A DNA stretch of 64,000 bases from Undibacterium umbellatum (GTDB taxonomy: Bacteria > Pseudomonadota > Gammaproteobacteria > Burkholderiales > Burkholderiaceae_D). Below, in pieces: positions 9,476-19,924 of this stretch; position 1 is the first letter of the stretch, and each line of letters begins with the position of its first letter. Below the pieces are notes generated by a model. The model saw only the letters and a list, made by a program, of their open reading frames with translations. It was not told where the DNA came from and searched no databases. The DNA lies in contig NZ_JACOFX010000006.1 of assembly GCF_014284125.1 (NCBI RefSeq), forward strand, positions 205,367 to 269,366. The letters are read 5' to 3'. The position numbers and the translations under genes are program-made.

Positions 9476-10798
9476 TTAAAGTGCGAAGTACATTTCTTTG
9501 AGCAAGGCACCTGGCACGACTGCGCCGCCAGTATGGCGTTCACCATAAGAGCGGTCATCCATGATGACCTCGGTTTCTTGTGTTAGTTTCAATAAATTAT
9601 CACCGAGTATCCTGAATAAAGAATCATCAAAGCGCATGACATTGAGCGGCGCCTTGATCTCTCCGTTTTCTACCCAAAAAGTGGCGAAGCGTGTCATGCC
9701 TGTGATGCGGCAGGTAGCACGATCAGAAAAGTTCAAATACCAGAGATTGGAAATATAGATACCCGTGCCCAGCTCTTTGAGTATGTCCGCGTTTGCCAGT
9801 GTACCCGCGCGCATGATCAGGGATCTTGCTGACTCATCGTCCGGTGCCCCATTGGCGATCAAGCCAAATTCCTTGGCGCTGCGCGGTGAGATCATGCTGC
9901 CGCTCAGTTTGCCCGTCTGTATCAGGGGAATGACGTCGGGTTTGATGAAGCCTTGCGCCTGAAAACCAGGCTCCAGGCCAGCACGGCTGTCTTCGCAGAT
10001 ATCCACCATGGCATGCATGCTTGCTTCGCCTGACTGCAAGCGACGCAGGCAGCTATGGCGGGTACGCAAAGACTTTTCGGACAGACCACCCCAGTTGAGC
10101 ATCATAATCAATTCATTCAATGCCGTCGGGCTGAGATAAGCCCGGTAATTGCCTGCCGCAACGGTGACAGGTGGTCGCGCCAGCAAGGCGAGCTTTTGAC
10201 GGGCATCGGCAAATTTCTTCAGAAATTCAGCCTCATCCCAATGGAAGCCTGCATAGTTGGATTTGACAGCTTTATCTGTTGAATGAAACAGGCTCCAGTC
10301 AAAATTGATATTGCTGGTTTCATACCAGTTGCGCTGGCCATAGGAATTGGCAAAGCCGCGATATTGCGTACCTGTGGTCAGCAGGCCCACCATGTCTACC
10401 CCGTTTGCTGCTGCCAGTATCTGCTCCAGTATGGCCGATGTTGGGGGCAGGGAAGATGGGAGGATTTGTACGCTGTTGTTAACTTCAGTGGCTATCATCA
10501 GGTGCGGGTCTGCTGGCAAGTCTGGTAATTGCGTACGCAAATCTTCAATTGCAGCATTGATCCTCGGTAAATCCATTTCCGTTTCGCCGCTGAGATTGAA
10601 ACTCATGGCCGCATGGGTTTGCCCCTTGATCAATTGCAGGTTCAGTATCAGTTGCAAGACATGGCCAGGCTGGCGTATGGCGCTGCGGTTGAAACGGACA
10701 AAGTCACTGGACTCTGCCGACAACCAGGTGGTGCTGACTTCATTCGCCGCTAATTGCGTTTCTATATGTGCTGCCAGGGATAAAAAATAGTCTTGCAT
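9476..10798 (-). CDS. TldE/PmbA-type subunit of a TldD/TldE metalloprotease
   Basis: 440 residues. The N-terminus (SSDFVRFNRSAIRQPG), FANSYGQRNWYE and the C-terminal TGMTRFATFWVENGEIKAP are typical of the TldD/PmbA family. No HExxxH metal site is present, so this is the non-catalytic TldE-like partner. It overlaps the start of the upstream tldD-like gene by one base, so translation is likely coupled and the pair probably forms a heteromer. E. coli TldD/TldE trims unfolded peptides such as pro-microcin B17 and CcdA. The substrate here is not known; the neighbouring oligopeptide importer suggests imported peptides. Confidence 0.85.
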   Translation of the reverse strand: MQDYFLSLAAHIETQLAANEVSTTWLSAESSDFVRFNRSAIRQPGHVLQLILNLQLIKGQTHAAMSFNLSGETEMDLPRINAAIEDLRTQLPDLPADPHLMIATEVNNSVQILPSSLPPTSAILEQILAAANGVDMVGLLTTGTQYRGFANSYGQRNWYETSNINFDWSLFHSTDKAVKSNYAGFHWDEAEFLKKFADARQKLALLARPPVTVAAGNYRAYLSPTALNELIMMLNWGGLSEKSLRTRHSCLRRLQSGEASMHAMVDICEDSRAGLEPGFQAQGFIKPDVIPLIQTGKLSGSMISPRSAKEFGLIANGAPDDESARSLIMRAGTLANADILKELGTGIYISNLWYLNFSDRATCRITGMTRFATFWVENGEIKAPLNVMRFDDSLFRILGDNLLKLTQETEVIMDDRSYGERHTGGAVVPGALLKEMYFAL

Positions 10799-12306
10799 CA
10801 GGCTTCGCCTCCAAATACTTCCACCTGGTCAAACAGGCAGGCTGGTGAAGCGTGACCCACGCGTATGACTTGGGAAGGCTCGCCTTTGCCACAGAAGGGT
10901 GTGCCCATGACTGCCAGGGTGGATACATCACCCACCATTTTTAGCGAGCGCCAGAAACTCTCTGAAATACCACGATAATTGGGATTCTTGACCAGTTCTT
11001 GCAATTTGCCATTGCGTATCATTTGCCCATATTCACAGCCAAACTGGAATTTATTGCGTGAATCGTCGATGGACCAGGACACATTGGTATTCATCAGCAC
11101 GCCACACTCAACACTGGCAATCATCTCATCGAGGCTGCTGCTGCCTGCTTCTATATTCAGGTTGGCCATACGGTCTATGGCCGGGCGGTTCCAGTCGCAA
11201 GCGCGCGAATTGGCGACACCTGCCATACCAGCGCGGGCTTGGGAAAGGGCGCTGCCCAAAGGTTTTTCCAGTATGCCGTTTTTGATGATCCAGGTTTTTT
11301 CTGCAGTACTGCCATCATCATCCCAGCCAAAGCTGGCAAATTGTTCGGCACGGCTGGGGTCATAGGTGACGTTCAGCAATTCAGAGCCATACTGGAAATG
11401 ACCAAACATCTCTGGTGTGACAAAACTGGTGCCAGCAAAATTGCGCTCATCACCAAGGATGCGGTCAAGTTCCAGCGGGTGCCCTATGGATTCATGGATT
11501 TGCAGCATCATCTGTTCTGGCATCAGCAGCAAGTCCATGCGGCCACTTGGGCAGTTAGCTGCATGCAGTAGCGCTAGTGCTTCCTCTGCAATGCGCTTGC
11601 CCGCGCCATAAAAGCCGGATTGCTGCAAAACTTCCATACCACCCTGACGGCAAAAACCGTTGTATTGACCTCCGAGGCTACGGGTCTGGGTCTCTGATCC
11701 ATCGTTGGCGGTAACGCTGAGATTCGGTATCAGGTAGTTGAATTGCTGATGTATGTCAGCACCAGCACTACTGATAAATAGTTGCTCAGTATGAGTCACG
11801 CCTATGGAAGCACTCCAATCTACAATCTTGTCGCTGAAATGCGATGCTGCAGACTCCTGCATTAGTAAGGCAATCAAGTCTTTCCTGGGCCAGATGGATG
11901 CGGCAGGACTTTGATACTGACCGATAATAGCAGCTTGCGGGATTTTGCTGAAGTTGGTGATCGTTTTACCTGCGCTGAGCCTGGCCCATTTCAAAGCATG
12001 CTGCAATGCGGTATTCAATCCATTGCGGGATAAGTCGCTGGTTGCGGCATAGCCGTAGCCACCATCATGAATAACGGTCAGCATCGCGCCATGGCTTCGG
12101 GCATTGCGCAGGGGTTGCAATACATTTTGCCTGACCAGCAGTTCTTCACTGCGCTCATCCACTACACGCATGGAGAAAAAATCGACAGCGGGCATTAATT
12201 CCCGGAATAAACTTCTTAATGCTTCCAATCCTGACTCCAGTAAATTTGCTGCATATGGATATGCGGGAAATTGTGCCCGTTTCGTCAAGCAACAGGCGAA
12301 CGCCAT
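10798..12306 (-). CDS. TldD-type zinc metalloprotease subunit
   Basis: About 502 residues from the ATG at 12306; the frame opens 9 codons earlier at a TTG (12333), and neither start has a strong ribosome site. The catalytic HESIGH motif lies at residues 271-276 and is followed by PLELDRILGDERNFAGTSF; a conserved late cysteine (SVECGVLMNTN, about residue 401) matches the third metal ligand of E. coli TldD. TldD provides the active site of the TldD/TldE protease, which degrades small unfolded peptides in its chamber. It lies just after an oligopeptide ABC ATPase gene on the same strand and overlaps its tldE-like partner. Confidence 0.88.
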   Translation of the reverse strand: MAFACCLTKRAQFPAYPYAANLLESGLEALRSLFRELMPAVDFFSMRVVDERSEELLVRQNVLQPLRNARSHGAMLTVIHDGGYGYAATSDLSRNGLNTALQHALKWARLSAGKTITNFSKIPQAAIIGQYQSPAASIWPRKDLIALLMQESAASHFSDKIVDWSASIGVTHTEQLFISSAGADIHQQFNYLIPNLSVTANDGSETQTRSLGGQYNGFCRQGGMEVLQQSGFYGAGKRIAEEALALLHAANCPSGRMDLLLMPEQMMLQIHESIGHPLELDRILGDERNFAGTSFVTPEMFGHFQYGSELLNVTYDPSRAEQFASFGWDDDGSTAEKTWIIKNGILEKPLGSALSQARAGMAGVANSRACDWNRPAIDRMANLNIEAGSSSLDEMIASVECGVLMNTNVSWSIDDSRNKFQFGCEYGQMIRNGKLQELVKNPNYRGISESFWRSLKMVGDVSTLAVMGTPFCGKGEPSQVIRVGHASPACLFDQVEVFGGEA

Positions 12307-12404
12307 CTTGCCAGTGTTTGCAAGATTGGTCAAAAATATAAGTGTAAGGAGGTTTTTCAGACTGGAGCGGGCGAACCAGCAAGCAGCCGATTCGCCTGTG
12401 CAGC

Positions 12405-14105
12405 TTAGTGTTGCAGACCCTTGGGAATGGCATTGAGTAAAGTCTTGGTGTACGCCTGGGTAGGATTCAAATACAGATCATCTGAATTCGCCAGTTCGAT
12501 AACCTTGCCCTTGTTCATCACCATGACCTGGTCGGCAATATATTTGACCACTGCCAGATCATGCGAGATGAAGATGTAGGACAGACCAAATTCTTCCTGC
12601 AAATCCTGCAGCAGATTCAGCACCTGCGCCTGCACCGATACGTCGAGTGCTGACACCGATTCATCGCAGACCAGCACTTCCGGTTTCATCGTCAGGCAGC
12701 GCGCAATGGCGATACGCTGACGCTGGCCGCCAGAAAATTCATGTGGGTAGCGATGGAAGGCAATTGTTGGCAGGCCGACCTTTTCCAGCAATTGATAAGC
12801 CATGGCAGAGCGTTCGCTGTCGTTGGCGCCGATATTGTGGATGTACATGGGTTCCATCAAGATCTGCCCCACAGTAAAGCGCGGGTTCAGTGATGCATAG
12901 GGGTTTTGAAAAATGATTTGTATGCGGCGCTTGTAGTGATGAAATTCCTTGTTCGACATGGACAGGATGTCCTTGCCTTCAAACAGAGCTTGCCCGGTGG
13001 TTGCCTGATGCAGGCGCATCAGTGTCAGGCCAACCGTGGTCTTGCCAGAGCCTGATTCACCCACCACACCCAGAGTTTTGCCACGTGCCAGTTTGAAGGA
13101 AACACCTTCTACGGCCTTGAATTCTTTCTTGCCAAAGAAGCCTTCACGGGAGTAAAAGCTCTTGCCCAGATCCTTGACTTCCAGCACGATTTCTTCATCG
13201 CCTTTGAGGCCACGCGGGCGTTGTTTTTGCTCGACCAGTGCGCCGTTATTGTTCATGAAGTCGGCAATCACCGGCAAACGCCATGGACGGGTATCCAGCG
13301 TAGGGCGGCAGTGCAGCAGCGCCTGGGTATAGGTATCTTTCGGGCTTTCAAATATTTGTTCTACCGTGCCCGCTTCGCGGATTTCACCATTGCGCATGAC
13401 GATGACATGGTCGGCAATTTCACCGACCAGTGCCAGGTCATGGGTAATGAACAGCACTGACATTTTGTGTTTAGTGCGCAGCGCATCGATCAGGTCGATG
13501 ATCTGCTTTTGTATGGTGACATCCAGTGCCGTCGTCGGTTCATCGGCAATCAATAATTTGGGTTCGCAGGCTATCGCCATGGCGATCATCACCCTTTGTT
13601 GCTGGCCGCCGGACATCTGGCTGGGGTAGGCGTCGATCTTGTTCTTAGGATCGGGAATGCCGACTTCTTCCAGCAATTCTATCGAACGTTTGCGAGCCTG
13701 TTTTGCATCCATGCCCATGTGCAGACGCAAGACTTCAGCGATCTGGAAACCGACAGTAAATACCGGATTCAGCGAGGTCATTGGCTCCTGGAAAATCATG
13801 GATATTTCCTTACCACATAAATCGCGCCTTTCCGCAATGCTGAGCTCCAGCAGGCTGCGGCCTTCAAAAATGATTTTGCTTTCAGCGGCAATGCTTGAAG
13901 TATCTGGTGGCAGCAAGCCCATGACGGCCAGCGAGCTGACGGACTTGCCACTGCCGGATTCCCCTACCAGAGCGACGGTGGAATTGCGCGGTATTTCAAA
14001 TGAAATACCCTTGACGGTTTCTACACTGTCTTTTTTATTGACGCGGAAAGACACTCGCAGGTTTTCTACTTTCAGCAAAGCTTGATTTGGGTTTTCTTGA
14101 CTCAT
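12405..14105 (-). CDS. Oligopeptide ABC transporter, fused double ATPase (YejF/DppDF-like)
   Basis: 566 residues holding two complete ABC ATPase domains. The first has Walker A GESGSGKS (48-55) and signature MSGGQQQR. The second has GESGSGKT and FSGGQRQR. After the first domain comes the oligopeptide/dipeptide C-terminal segment ([15 protein letters not shown]). Such fusions power peptide uptake across the inner membrane. The ATG follows TAAGGACAGATC, so the upstream permease stop and this ribosome site overlap, showing an operon. A 71 to 98 base gap separates it from tldD. Confidence 0.93.
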   Translation of the reverse strand: MSQENPNQALLKVENLRVSFRVNKKDSVETVKGISFEIPRNSTVALVGESGSGKSVSSLAVMGLLPPDTSSIAAESKIIFEGRSLLELSIAERRDLCGKEISMIFQEPMTSLNPVFTVGFQIAEVLRLHMGMDAKQARKRSIELLEEVGIPDPKNKIDAYPSQMSGGQQQRVMIAMAIACEPKLLIADEPTTALDVTIQKQIIDLIDALRTKHKMSVLFITHDLALVGEIADHVIVMRNGEIREAGTVEQIFESPKDTYTQALLHCRPTLDTRPWRLPVIADFMNNNGALVEQKQRPRGLKGDEEIVLEVKDLGKSFYSREGFFGKKEFKAVEGVSFKLARGKTLGVVGESGSGKTTVGLTLMRLHQATTGQALFEGKDILSMSNKEFHHYKRRIQIIFQNPYASLNPRFTVGQILMEPMYIHNIGANDSERSAMAYQLLEKVGLPTIAFHRYPHEFSGGQRQRIAIARCLTMKPEVLVCDESVSALDVSVQAQVLNLLQDLQEEFGLSYIFISHDLAVVKYIADQVMVMNKGKVIELANSDDLYLNPTQAYTKTLLNAIPKGLQH

Positions 14106-14114
14106 GATCTGTCC

Positions 14115-15230
14115 TTATTTCAACTTGGGGTCAAGCGCATCGCGCAAGGCATCGGTGAACAATGAAAATGCCGTCACCAGCACAGCCATCGCCGCGGTTG
14201 CGGCAACCAGTTGCCACCATTTACCCAAAATCAATTCATTCTGTGCTTCATTGAGCATACTGCCCCAGGACACCACACCAACCGGCACGCCAAAGCCCAG
14301 GAAACTCAGGATAACTTCGGACTTGATAAAGCCGACGACAAGGATGGATACCTGTACCAGTGCCACATGGCTGACATTCGGGAAGATATGCACGAACATC
14401 TTGCGCCAGTGCGAAGCACCGATGGCATCTGCTGCCCACACATATTCACGCGCCTTGTGCTTCATGTATTCGGCGCGTATCAGTCGGAATGGACCAGTCC
14501 AGCCAGTAAAGGCCAGAATCAGGATGATGGTGGTCACACCTTTTTGCTGCAATACAGCTGCGACTGAAAGTATCAGCAACAGGTAAGGGATGGAAGTGAA
14601 GATGCTATAAAACCAGTTGAAAAAGTCATCGACTTTTCCGCCAAAATAACCAGCCAGTGCGCCAAACATCGTACCCAGCAGTGTCGCCAGAAAGGCTGCA
14701 ACCAGGCCAACGACGATGGAAGTCTCAGCACCCTTGATGGTTTTCTTGATAATGTCATGCCCCCACTTGTCGGCACCAAAGGGCAGGGTGGTCAGGCGGT
14801 CGGCCACGACAGCCTTGCCAGACTTGGCAAGTTCAGCGCGGATTTCTGCCATTTCCTTTGCCAGCGGGTCAGGGATGCCGTAATCATTGACGATGATTGC
14901 CTGATCAGCATCTGGCTGCTTGCGCAATTCACGGATGATGTCAGCCAACGGGTCGAGAGGATTCTCAGGCGGTGGTGCTTCTACTTCTACTTTAGCTGCT
15001 ACGTTTGCGTCTGCGCCAATAAAGCCGGGCGGGGCATAGCTGACACCGCTTTCCTGTTCCCAGTCAGCGGCAATGATACCGGCAGCGGACAGGGTAAGAG
15101 TCAATAAAAAGGCAGTCACAATCGCCATGGCGATCATGGCGACCTTGTCGGCGCGCAGGCGGCGCCAGGCCAGGGCCCACAGCCCGGGCGAAACAGTTTG
15201 AACAGTTGGATTGGTGATAGTCGTGCTCAT
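14115..15230 (-). CDS. Oligopeptide ABC transporter permease, DppC/YejE-like
   Basis: 371 residues. One N-terminal membrane segment (about 28-55), then an unusually long periplasmic loop of about 100 residues rich in Pro, Glu and Lys, then five membrane segments with the EAA-loop region (DAIGASHWRKMFVHIFPN) that docks on the ATPase. The C-terminal ALRDALDPKLK is standard for DppC-type permeases. The start has AAGGATCATTC ahead of it and sits at the stop of the preceding permease gene. It pairs with that permease to form the channel. Confidence 0.93.
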   Translation of the reverse strand: MSTTITNPTVQTVSPGLWALAWRRLRADKVAMIAMAIVTAFLLTLTLSAAGIIAADWEQESGVSYAPPGFIGADANVAAKVEVEAPPPENPLDPLADIIRELRKQPDADQAIIVNDYGIPDPLAKEMAEIRAELAKSGKAVVADRLTTLPFGADKWGHDIIKKTIKGAETSIVVGLVAAFLATLLGTMFGALAGYFGGKVDDFFNWFYSIFTSIPYLLLILSVAAVLQQKGVTTIILILAFTGWTGPFRLIRAEYMKHKAREYVWAADAIGASHWRKMFVHIFPNVSHVALVQVSILVVGFIKSEVILSFLGFGVPVGVVSWGSMLNEAQNELILGKWWQLVAATAAMAVLVTAFSLFTDALRDALDPKLK

Positions 15231-15239
15231 GAATGATCC

Positions 15240-16178
15240 TTATTTCAACTGTACGCGTGGATCAACCGCCTGGTACAGCAGATCGGTCAACAAATTAAAA
15301 AACATGGTCGCGGCAGCGACATACACGGTGATCGCTTTGATCACGGGGAAGTCACTGCGTTCCACTGCCAGTATCACTTCGCGGCCTATGCCAGGGATGG
15401 AAAAGAAACGCTCGATCAGGAAGGCGCCGATCAGCAAGGCTGGCAGGTTCGACATGACGTGGGTGATGATAGGTATCGACGCATTTCGCAAGACGTGTAC
15501 CCATTTCACGCGGCTTTCGCTAACGCCCTTGGCGCGTGCAGTGCGCACATAATCCTGGTTCACTTCATCCAGCACAAAGGTGCGGAACAGGCGCAGGTTA
15601 GGTGCGACACCCACGGCCAGAGCGATCAGGATAGGCAGGGCAGAGTATTTGAACAGGTTTTCAGCAAAGTGATTGCCCCAGCCCTGTACCGGGAACATTC
15701 CCAGTTTATAAGCAAAGAAATACTGGCCGACGATGATGTAGACCAGGATACTGACCGACATGCCGACGGTACAGGCAATCATCACAGAGCGGTCAGTCAA
15801 CGAGCCACGTTTGAAGGCAATTGCGAGCGCCAACGCAATCGCAATCAGGGTTTCGATAATTGTAAGTGGTATCAACACAGTCAGCGAAGGGCCAAGACGT
15901 GTGCCTATGATGGAAGACACTGCTTCACCGGTACTCCAGCTATTGCCAAAGTTGAAGGTGACAATTTGCTTGATGAAGATCCATAGTTGTACATAGTAAG
16001 GCTGGTCTATGCCAAGTTGGGTGCGGATATTGGCTATCTGTTCGGCATTTGACATCTTGCCTGCCAGGATGTAGGCCGGGTCGCCACCCACCCAGTTAAA
16101 CAGGAAAAACACCAGCAGGATGACACCCAGCATCGTTGGTGCCATCTGCCATAAGCGGCGCAGTATATAAGCGGTCAT
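15240..16178 (-). CDS. Oligopeptide ABC transporter permease, DppB/YejB-like
   Basis: 312 residues with about six membrane segments. Family marks are the N-terminal YILRRLWQMAPTMLGV, the EAA-like segment RTARAKGVSESRVKWVHVLRNA, and the C-terminal DLLYQAVDPRVQLK. It forms the inner-membrane channel with the DppC-like permease directly downstream. It starts 39 bases after the second binding-protein gene in the same direction, so it belongs to the same transcript. Confidence 0.94.
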   Translation of the reverse strand: MTAYILRRLWQMAPTMLGVILLVFFLFNWVGGDPAYILAGKMSNAEQIANIRTQLGIDQPYYVQLWIFIKQIVTFNFGNSWSTGEAVSSIIGTRLGPSLTVLIPLTIIETLIAIALALAIAFKRGSLTDRSVMIACTVGMSVSILVYIIVGQYFFAYKLGMFPVQGWGNHFAENLFKYSALPILIALAVGVAPNLRLFRTFVLDEVNQDYVRTARAKGVSESRVKWVHVLRNASIPIITHVMSNLPALLIGAFLIERFFSIPGIGREVILAVERSDFPVIKAITVYVAAATMFFNLLTDLLYQAVDPRVQLK

Positions 16179-16217
16179 GTTTGTCTCTCGGTTTTCAAAT
16201 TTCAGTCAGCCTGCGGA

Positions 16218-18065
16218 TTACTTGTTCTTGTCGATGTCGATCTGTAGCCATTCTATATGCATGATGGGGTGCTTTTTATGACCTATCACGCGTGGCTGTG
16301 ACAGCATCATGCGATGGCGGGCATAACCCAGGCGCTGGGCAGCATACAGTTCCATGATGCGGGTCATCTTGTGATACAGCAGATCGCGCTCTGGCCCTGG
16401 AGCCATTTTTTGTGATTGTTCATACAGCTTGTCATATTCTGGGATGGCGACGCAGCCATTATTATTCATGTGTATGTTTTTACCGTAAAACAATTGCATA
16501 AAGTTATCACCATCAGGATAGTCCGCTATCCATGGTGAAATGCGCTGCATCAATTGGCACTGCTTTTCTGCTTTCAAAATTTCAGCAAAGGGACGGAATT
16601 CGGCACGCATTTTAATGCCTATGCCGTCATAGGATTTTTTCCAGACCTCAGCCTGCAAATGACCGCGTGATTCTGTCTGGGCTGTGTGAACAATTTCCAG
16701 TGGACTACCATCTGGCATGGTGCGATAACCATCCTTGCCTTTTTTGTAGCCGAACTTGTCGAGCAAGGCGTTGGCTGCGGCAGGATTGTACTGAATGCTG
16801 CTTTTGTAGTTAGGGTCATGTCCTACCACGCCAGGAGGGATGGGATATTGCAAAGGTATAGCATGCCCGTTGTCTACGATGCGTATTTCTTCTTCTACAT
16901 TGTGGGCCATGGACATGGCGCGGCGCAGGGCGATTTTCTCTTTGCTCAAGCCACCAAATACCGGGTCTCGCATGTTCCAGTAATAGACGGTTAGTTCTGG
17001 GTCAATAATGCGCGACATCTGTATGCCGCGTTTGACAAATTCAGGCTTCAAGTCTGGTCCGTTCAATACCTGAGGTGCCAGACCGCCATATAACTGGAAT
17101 AAATCAATTTCATCTTTTTGGAATGCCAGCAGGCGCGACTGGTCTTCCAGTATCACATTGACGACGACACGCCCGATTTGTGGCATGCGTTTGCCCTTCA
17201 TGGCAGCAATGATTTTCTGATCATTCGGGTCTGCGCTGGCCTGGAAATCCCATATCGTCTTATGAAAATCAGGATTTGCATCCAGTATCATTTTCGAGCC
17301 GCGTACCCATTCAGTTAGTTTGAAAGGGCCAGTGCCTACTGGGTTTGCCATGGCAACACCTTGTGCATCCTGGTATTTTTCTATGACTTCGCGTGCAACC
17401 GCGGACATGGCGGTGTAGGCCAATATCATGGGCAGATTAAAGTCCGGACGCGTCAGATGTATGCGCAAAGTATATTTATCGACGACTTCCAGACCTGGTA
17501 CCTTGGCCGAATAATCAAATTTACCCGATTTCTTCGCCTGCGCGGCCAGTTGATCCAGTCCCGTTATCTTGTCTTCTAACAGCCATACATGGGTAGAGGC
17601 GATTTTCGGGTCCATGATGCGCTTGAATGAATACACATAATCATCCACCGTCAATTCACGCTTTTTGCCATTGAAGGCCGCATCAGGCGTGAAGTAAATA
17701 CCTTTCTTAAGCTTGATGGTATAGGTTTTGCCATCGGCAGAAATCTCTGGCATGCCATCGGCTGTTTTTGGGATAATCTTCGCCGGGCTGGCCAGGTAGT
17801 CATAGGTGAACAGGCGTTCAAAAATCGCCTCATTAATGGCGTTGGAGTACAGGTCTCGTGTCGCCGCAGGGTCAAAGCCGGTTTCCGCAACTGGGAAGAT
17901 GGTGCGCAACACTTTTTCCGGATCAGCAAAATCAGGTTTGGCAGCATGTGCATGCATGGGCAGAGTTGTTGCGGCCAGACCAGCAAGGGTCAGGCAGATT
18001 GCCATGCCTGTTCTGGATAGCTTGCGTAAAGCTCTGTCGCGCTGATACGGATGAGTGGACTTCAT
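16218..18065 (-). CDS. Peptide-binding protein of ABC transporter, family 5 (copy 2)
   Basis: 615 residues, periplasmic: a basic N-terminus and a long signal sequence ending near HAHAA (about residue 41). Family-5 (DppA/OppA/YejA) features include FPVAETGFDPAA, the TYTIKLKKGIYF strand, KRIMDPK and PVGTGPFKL. The ATG has AGGAG eight bases upstream. It is about 45 to 50 percent alike by eye to the binding-protein gene just upstream, so the two look like a tandem duplication with diverged specificity. It would capture oligopeptides for the permeases encoded downstream. Confidence 0.93.
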   Translation of the reverse strand: MKSTHPYQRDRALRKLSRTGMAICLTLAGLAATTLPMHAHAAKPDFADPEKVLRTIFPVAETGFDPAATRDLYSNAINEAIFERLFTYDYLASPAKIIPKTADGMPEISADGKTYTIKLKKGIYFTPDAAFNGKKRELTVDDYVYSFKRIMDPKIASTHVWLLEDKITGLDQLAAQAKKSGKFDYSAKVPGLEVVDKYTLRIHLTRPDFNLPMILAYTAMSAVAREVIEKYQDAQGVAMANPVGTGPFKLTEWVRGSKMILDANPDFHKTIWDFQASADPNDQKIIAAMKGKRMPQIGRVVVNVILEDQSRLLAFQKDEIDLFQLYGGLAPQVLNGPDLKPEFVKRGIQMSRIIDPELTVYYWNMRDPVFGGLSKEKIALRRAMSMAHNVEEEIRIVDNGHAIPLQYPIPPGVVGHDPNYKSSIQYNPAAANALLDKFGYKKGKDGYRTMPDGSPLEIVHTAQTESRGHLQAEVWKKSYDGIGIKMRAEFRPFAEILKAEKQCQLMQRISPWIADYPDGDNFMQLFYGKNIHMNNNGCVAIPEYDKLYEQSQKMAPGPERDLLYHKMTRIMELYAAQRLGYARHRMMLSQPRVIGHKKHPIMHIEWLQIDIDKNK

Positions 18066-18139
18066 AAACGAGTTCTCCTGCTATTTTTGTACGATGATAA
18101 TAAATGCGTATTGAATCAACTGAGACTTGCACGTCGCAA

Positions 18140-19924
18140 TTAATGTTTTTCTACATCAATGAAGGCCCAGTCAGAATGTAAGATAGGATGCTTTTTATAG
18201 CCAATAATCCAGGGACGATATAGCCAGCTGCGGATGCGCGAGGTATGTACTATCCATGGTGTATCAGCTTCTACCTGGCGGTTCATTTGTGCATACACCT
18301 TATTGCGCTCTTCCCCCAATGGCAAGGAGATAGCCTTGCGGAACAGTGCATCATAGGCAGGTGATTCGTAGCAGGCATGGTTGCCCGCACCGGCTTTGGG
18401 ACCGTAGAGTAATTGCAGGAAGTTTTCGCCATCAGGGAAATCTGCATTCCAGGCGCCGCCCCACATATTCAGTTTGCAGGCGGAGGCAGCTTTCAGGTTG
18501 TCAGCGAAATTGCTGACCGGGAATTCGATGCGCAAACCAATTTTATCCAGGCCACGTTTATAAATCTCAGACTGAACTTTATAGATGGCTGCGGGTTCCA
18601 CGGTTTTTTTGAGGATGAGCGGGCTGCCGTCAGGATTATTTCTGTATCCATCCGCTCCACGTTTATAGCCAAAATGGTCGAGCAGTTTATTGGCTAATTT
18701 GATGTCATATGCGAGACTGCTGCGGTAAGCTGGATCGTAGCCAACAATATCCTTGGGGATCAGCATTTCAGATCGTATGGCTTGCCCCAGCCGCATTTGG
18801 GCGATTTCATCTTCATGACTATAGGCCATGCCTATCGCGCGACGCAGGGCAATTTTCTCCTTGGTGTAACCGCCGATCAAAGGGTCGCGCATATTGAAAA
18901 TCGTAAAGGTGATGCCCGCGTCTGTAACTCTGTCCATCTTGATGCCCTGGTTTACCAGGTCAGGTTTTAACGCAACTCCATCGAGGGCTGCCGTGGCAGC
19001 GCTTTGCGGCAGCTTATCAATGTCAAGTTGCGAATCCTGAAATGCCAGCCAGCGAGATTGTTCTTCTTCGATGATGCTAATGTCGACCTTGCCAACCTGG
19101 GGCATCTTCTTGCCCTTCATTTGTTTGACGATTTCTTCATCGCGGGCGCTGCCCGTCGATTTGAAATCCCAGGTGTAGCCACGGTATTCGGGGTTGGCCG
19201 TGAGCACGATCTTGCTACGTGGCAAATACTTTTCCACCATGTAAGGACCAGTCCCGACTGGATGCAGGCCAGTTTGATCGCCATAAGCCTCTATCACTTC
19301 CCTCGCTACTGCGCCAAAACCGCCGTAGGCGACGACATACAGGAAATTGTAGTCTGTTGCTGTTAACTCTATCCTTAGCGTGTACTTGTCGATAGCCTTC
19401 AGGCCAGCAACTGGCGCATCGTAGTCGAATTTACCCGTTCTTTTTGCATTTGCAGCGACACTATCAAGGCCAACAATTTTGCCTTCTATGAAGCTGGCAT
19501 TGGGTGAACGGTTGACGGGGTCCAATACGCGCTTGAAGGTGTAGACATAGTCGTTCGCGGTCAACTCATGTTTTTTGCCCTTGAATGCGGGATCGGGGGC
19601 AAAGTAAATGCCAGGCCTGATCTTGAAGGTAAAAACTTTCCCCTGCTCGGTTACTTCTGGCATTGCCTCTGCAGCAAGTGGCAAGAGACGTGCCGGGCGT
19701 GCCAGGTAATCATAGCTGAGCAAGGGTTCAAAGATTGCTTCACTGACCCAGCCAGAATAAAAATTCTGGGTTTTTGCCATGTCAAAGCCATCATCCGCAG
19801 CTTCGAAAGCCTGCCTGACTACTTTGTTGAGGTCCGCAGGGCTAGCTGCCTGAGCCACCTGCAAGGAAACTGAAGCCAGCAGCATGGTGAAAATACAAGC
19901 AACTCTCTGGTGACGCATGAACAT
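18140..19924 (-). CDS. Peptide-binding protein of ABC transporter, family 5 (copy 1)
   Basis: 594 residues, first gene of the transporter operon. The signal peptide ends near AQAAS (about residue 26) and the ATG follows GAAGG. The mature protein has the same landmarks as the downstream copy: AADDGFDMAKTQNFYSG, TFKIRPGIYFAPDPAF, KRVLDPVN, PVGTGPYMVEK. Two binding proteins served by one permease set usually widen the substrate range. Upstream is a gene-free region of about 1.1 kb, so the operon promoter lies there. Confidence 0.93.
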   Translation of the reverse strand: MFMRHQRVACIFTMLLASVSLQVAQAASPADLNKVVRQAFEAADDGFDMAKTQNFYSGWVSEAIFEPLLSYDYLARPARLLPLAAEAMPEVTEQGKVFTFKIRPGIYFAPDPAFKGKKHELTANDYVYTFKRVLDPVNRSPNASFIEGKIVGLDSVAANAKRTGKFDYDAPVAGLKAIDKYTLRIELTATDYNFLYVVAYGGFGAVAREVIEAYGDQTGLHPVGTGPYMVEKYLPRSKIVLTANPEYRGYTWDFKSTGSARDEEIVKQMKGKKMPQVGKVDISIIEEEQSRWLAFQDSQLDIDKLPQSAATAALDGVALKPDLVNQGIKMDRVTDAGITFTIFNMRDPLIGGYTKEKIALRRAIGMAYSHEDEIAQMRLGQAIRSEMLIPKDIVGYDPAYRSSLAYDIKLANKLLDHFGYKRGADGYRNNPDGSPLILKKTVEPAAIYKVQSEIYKRGLDKIGLRIEFPVSNFADNLKAASACKLNMWGGAWNADFPDGENFLQLLYGPKAGAGNHACYESPAYDALFRKAISLPLGEERNKVYAQMNRQVEADTPWIVHTSRIRSWLYRPWIIGYKKHPILHSDWAFIDVEKH

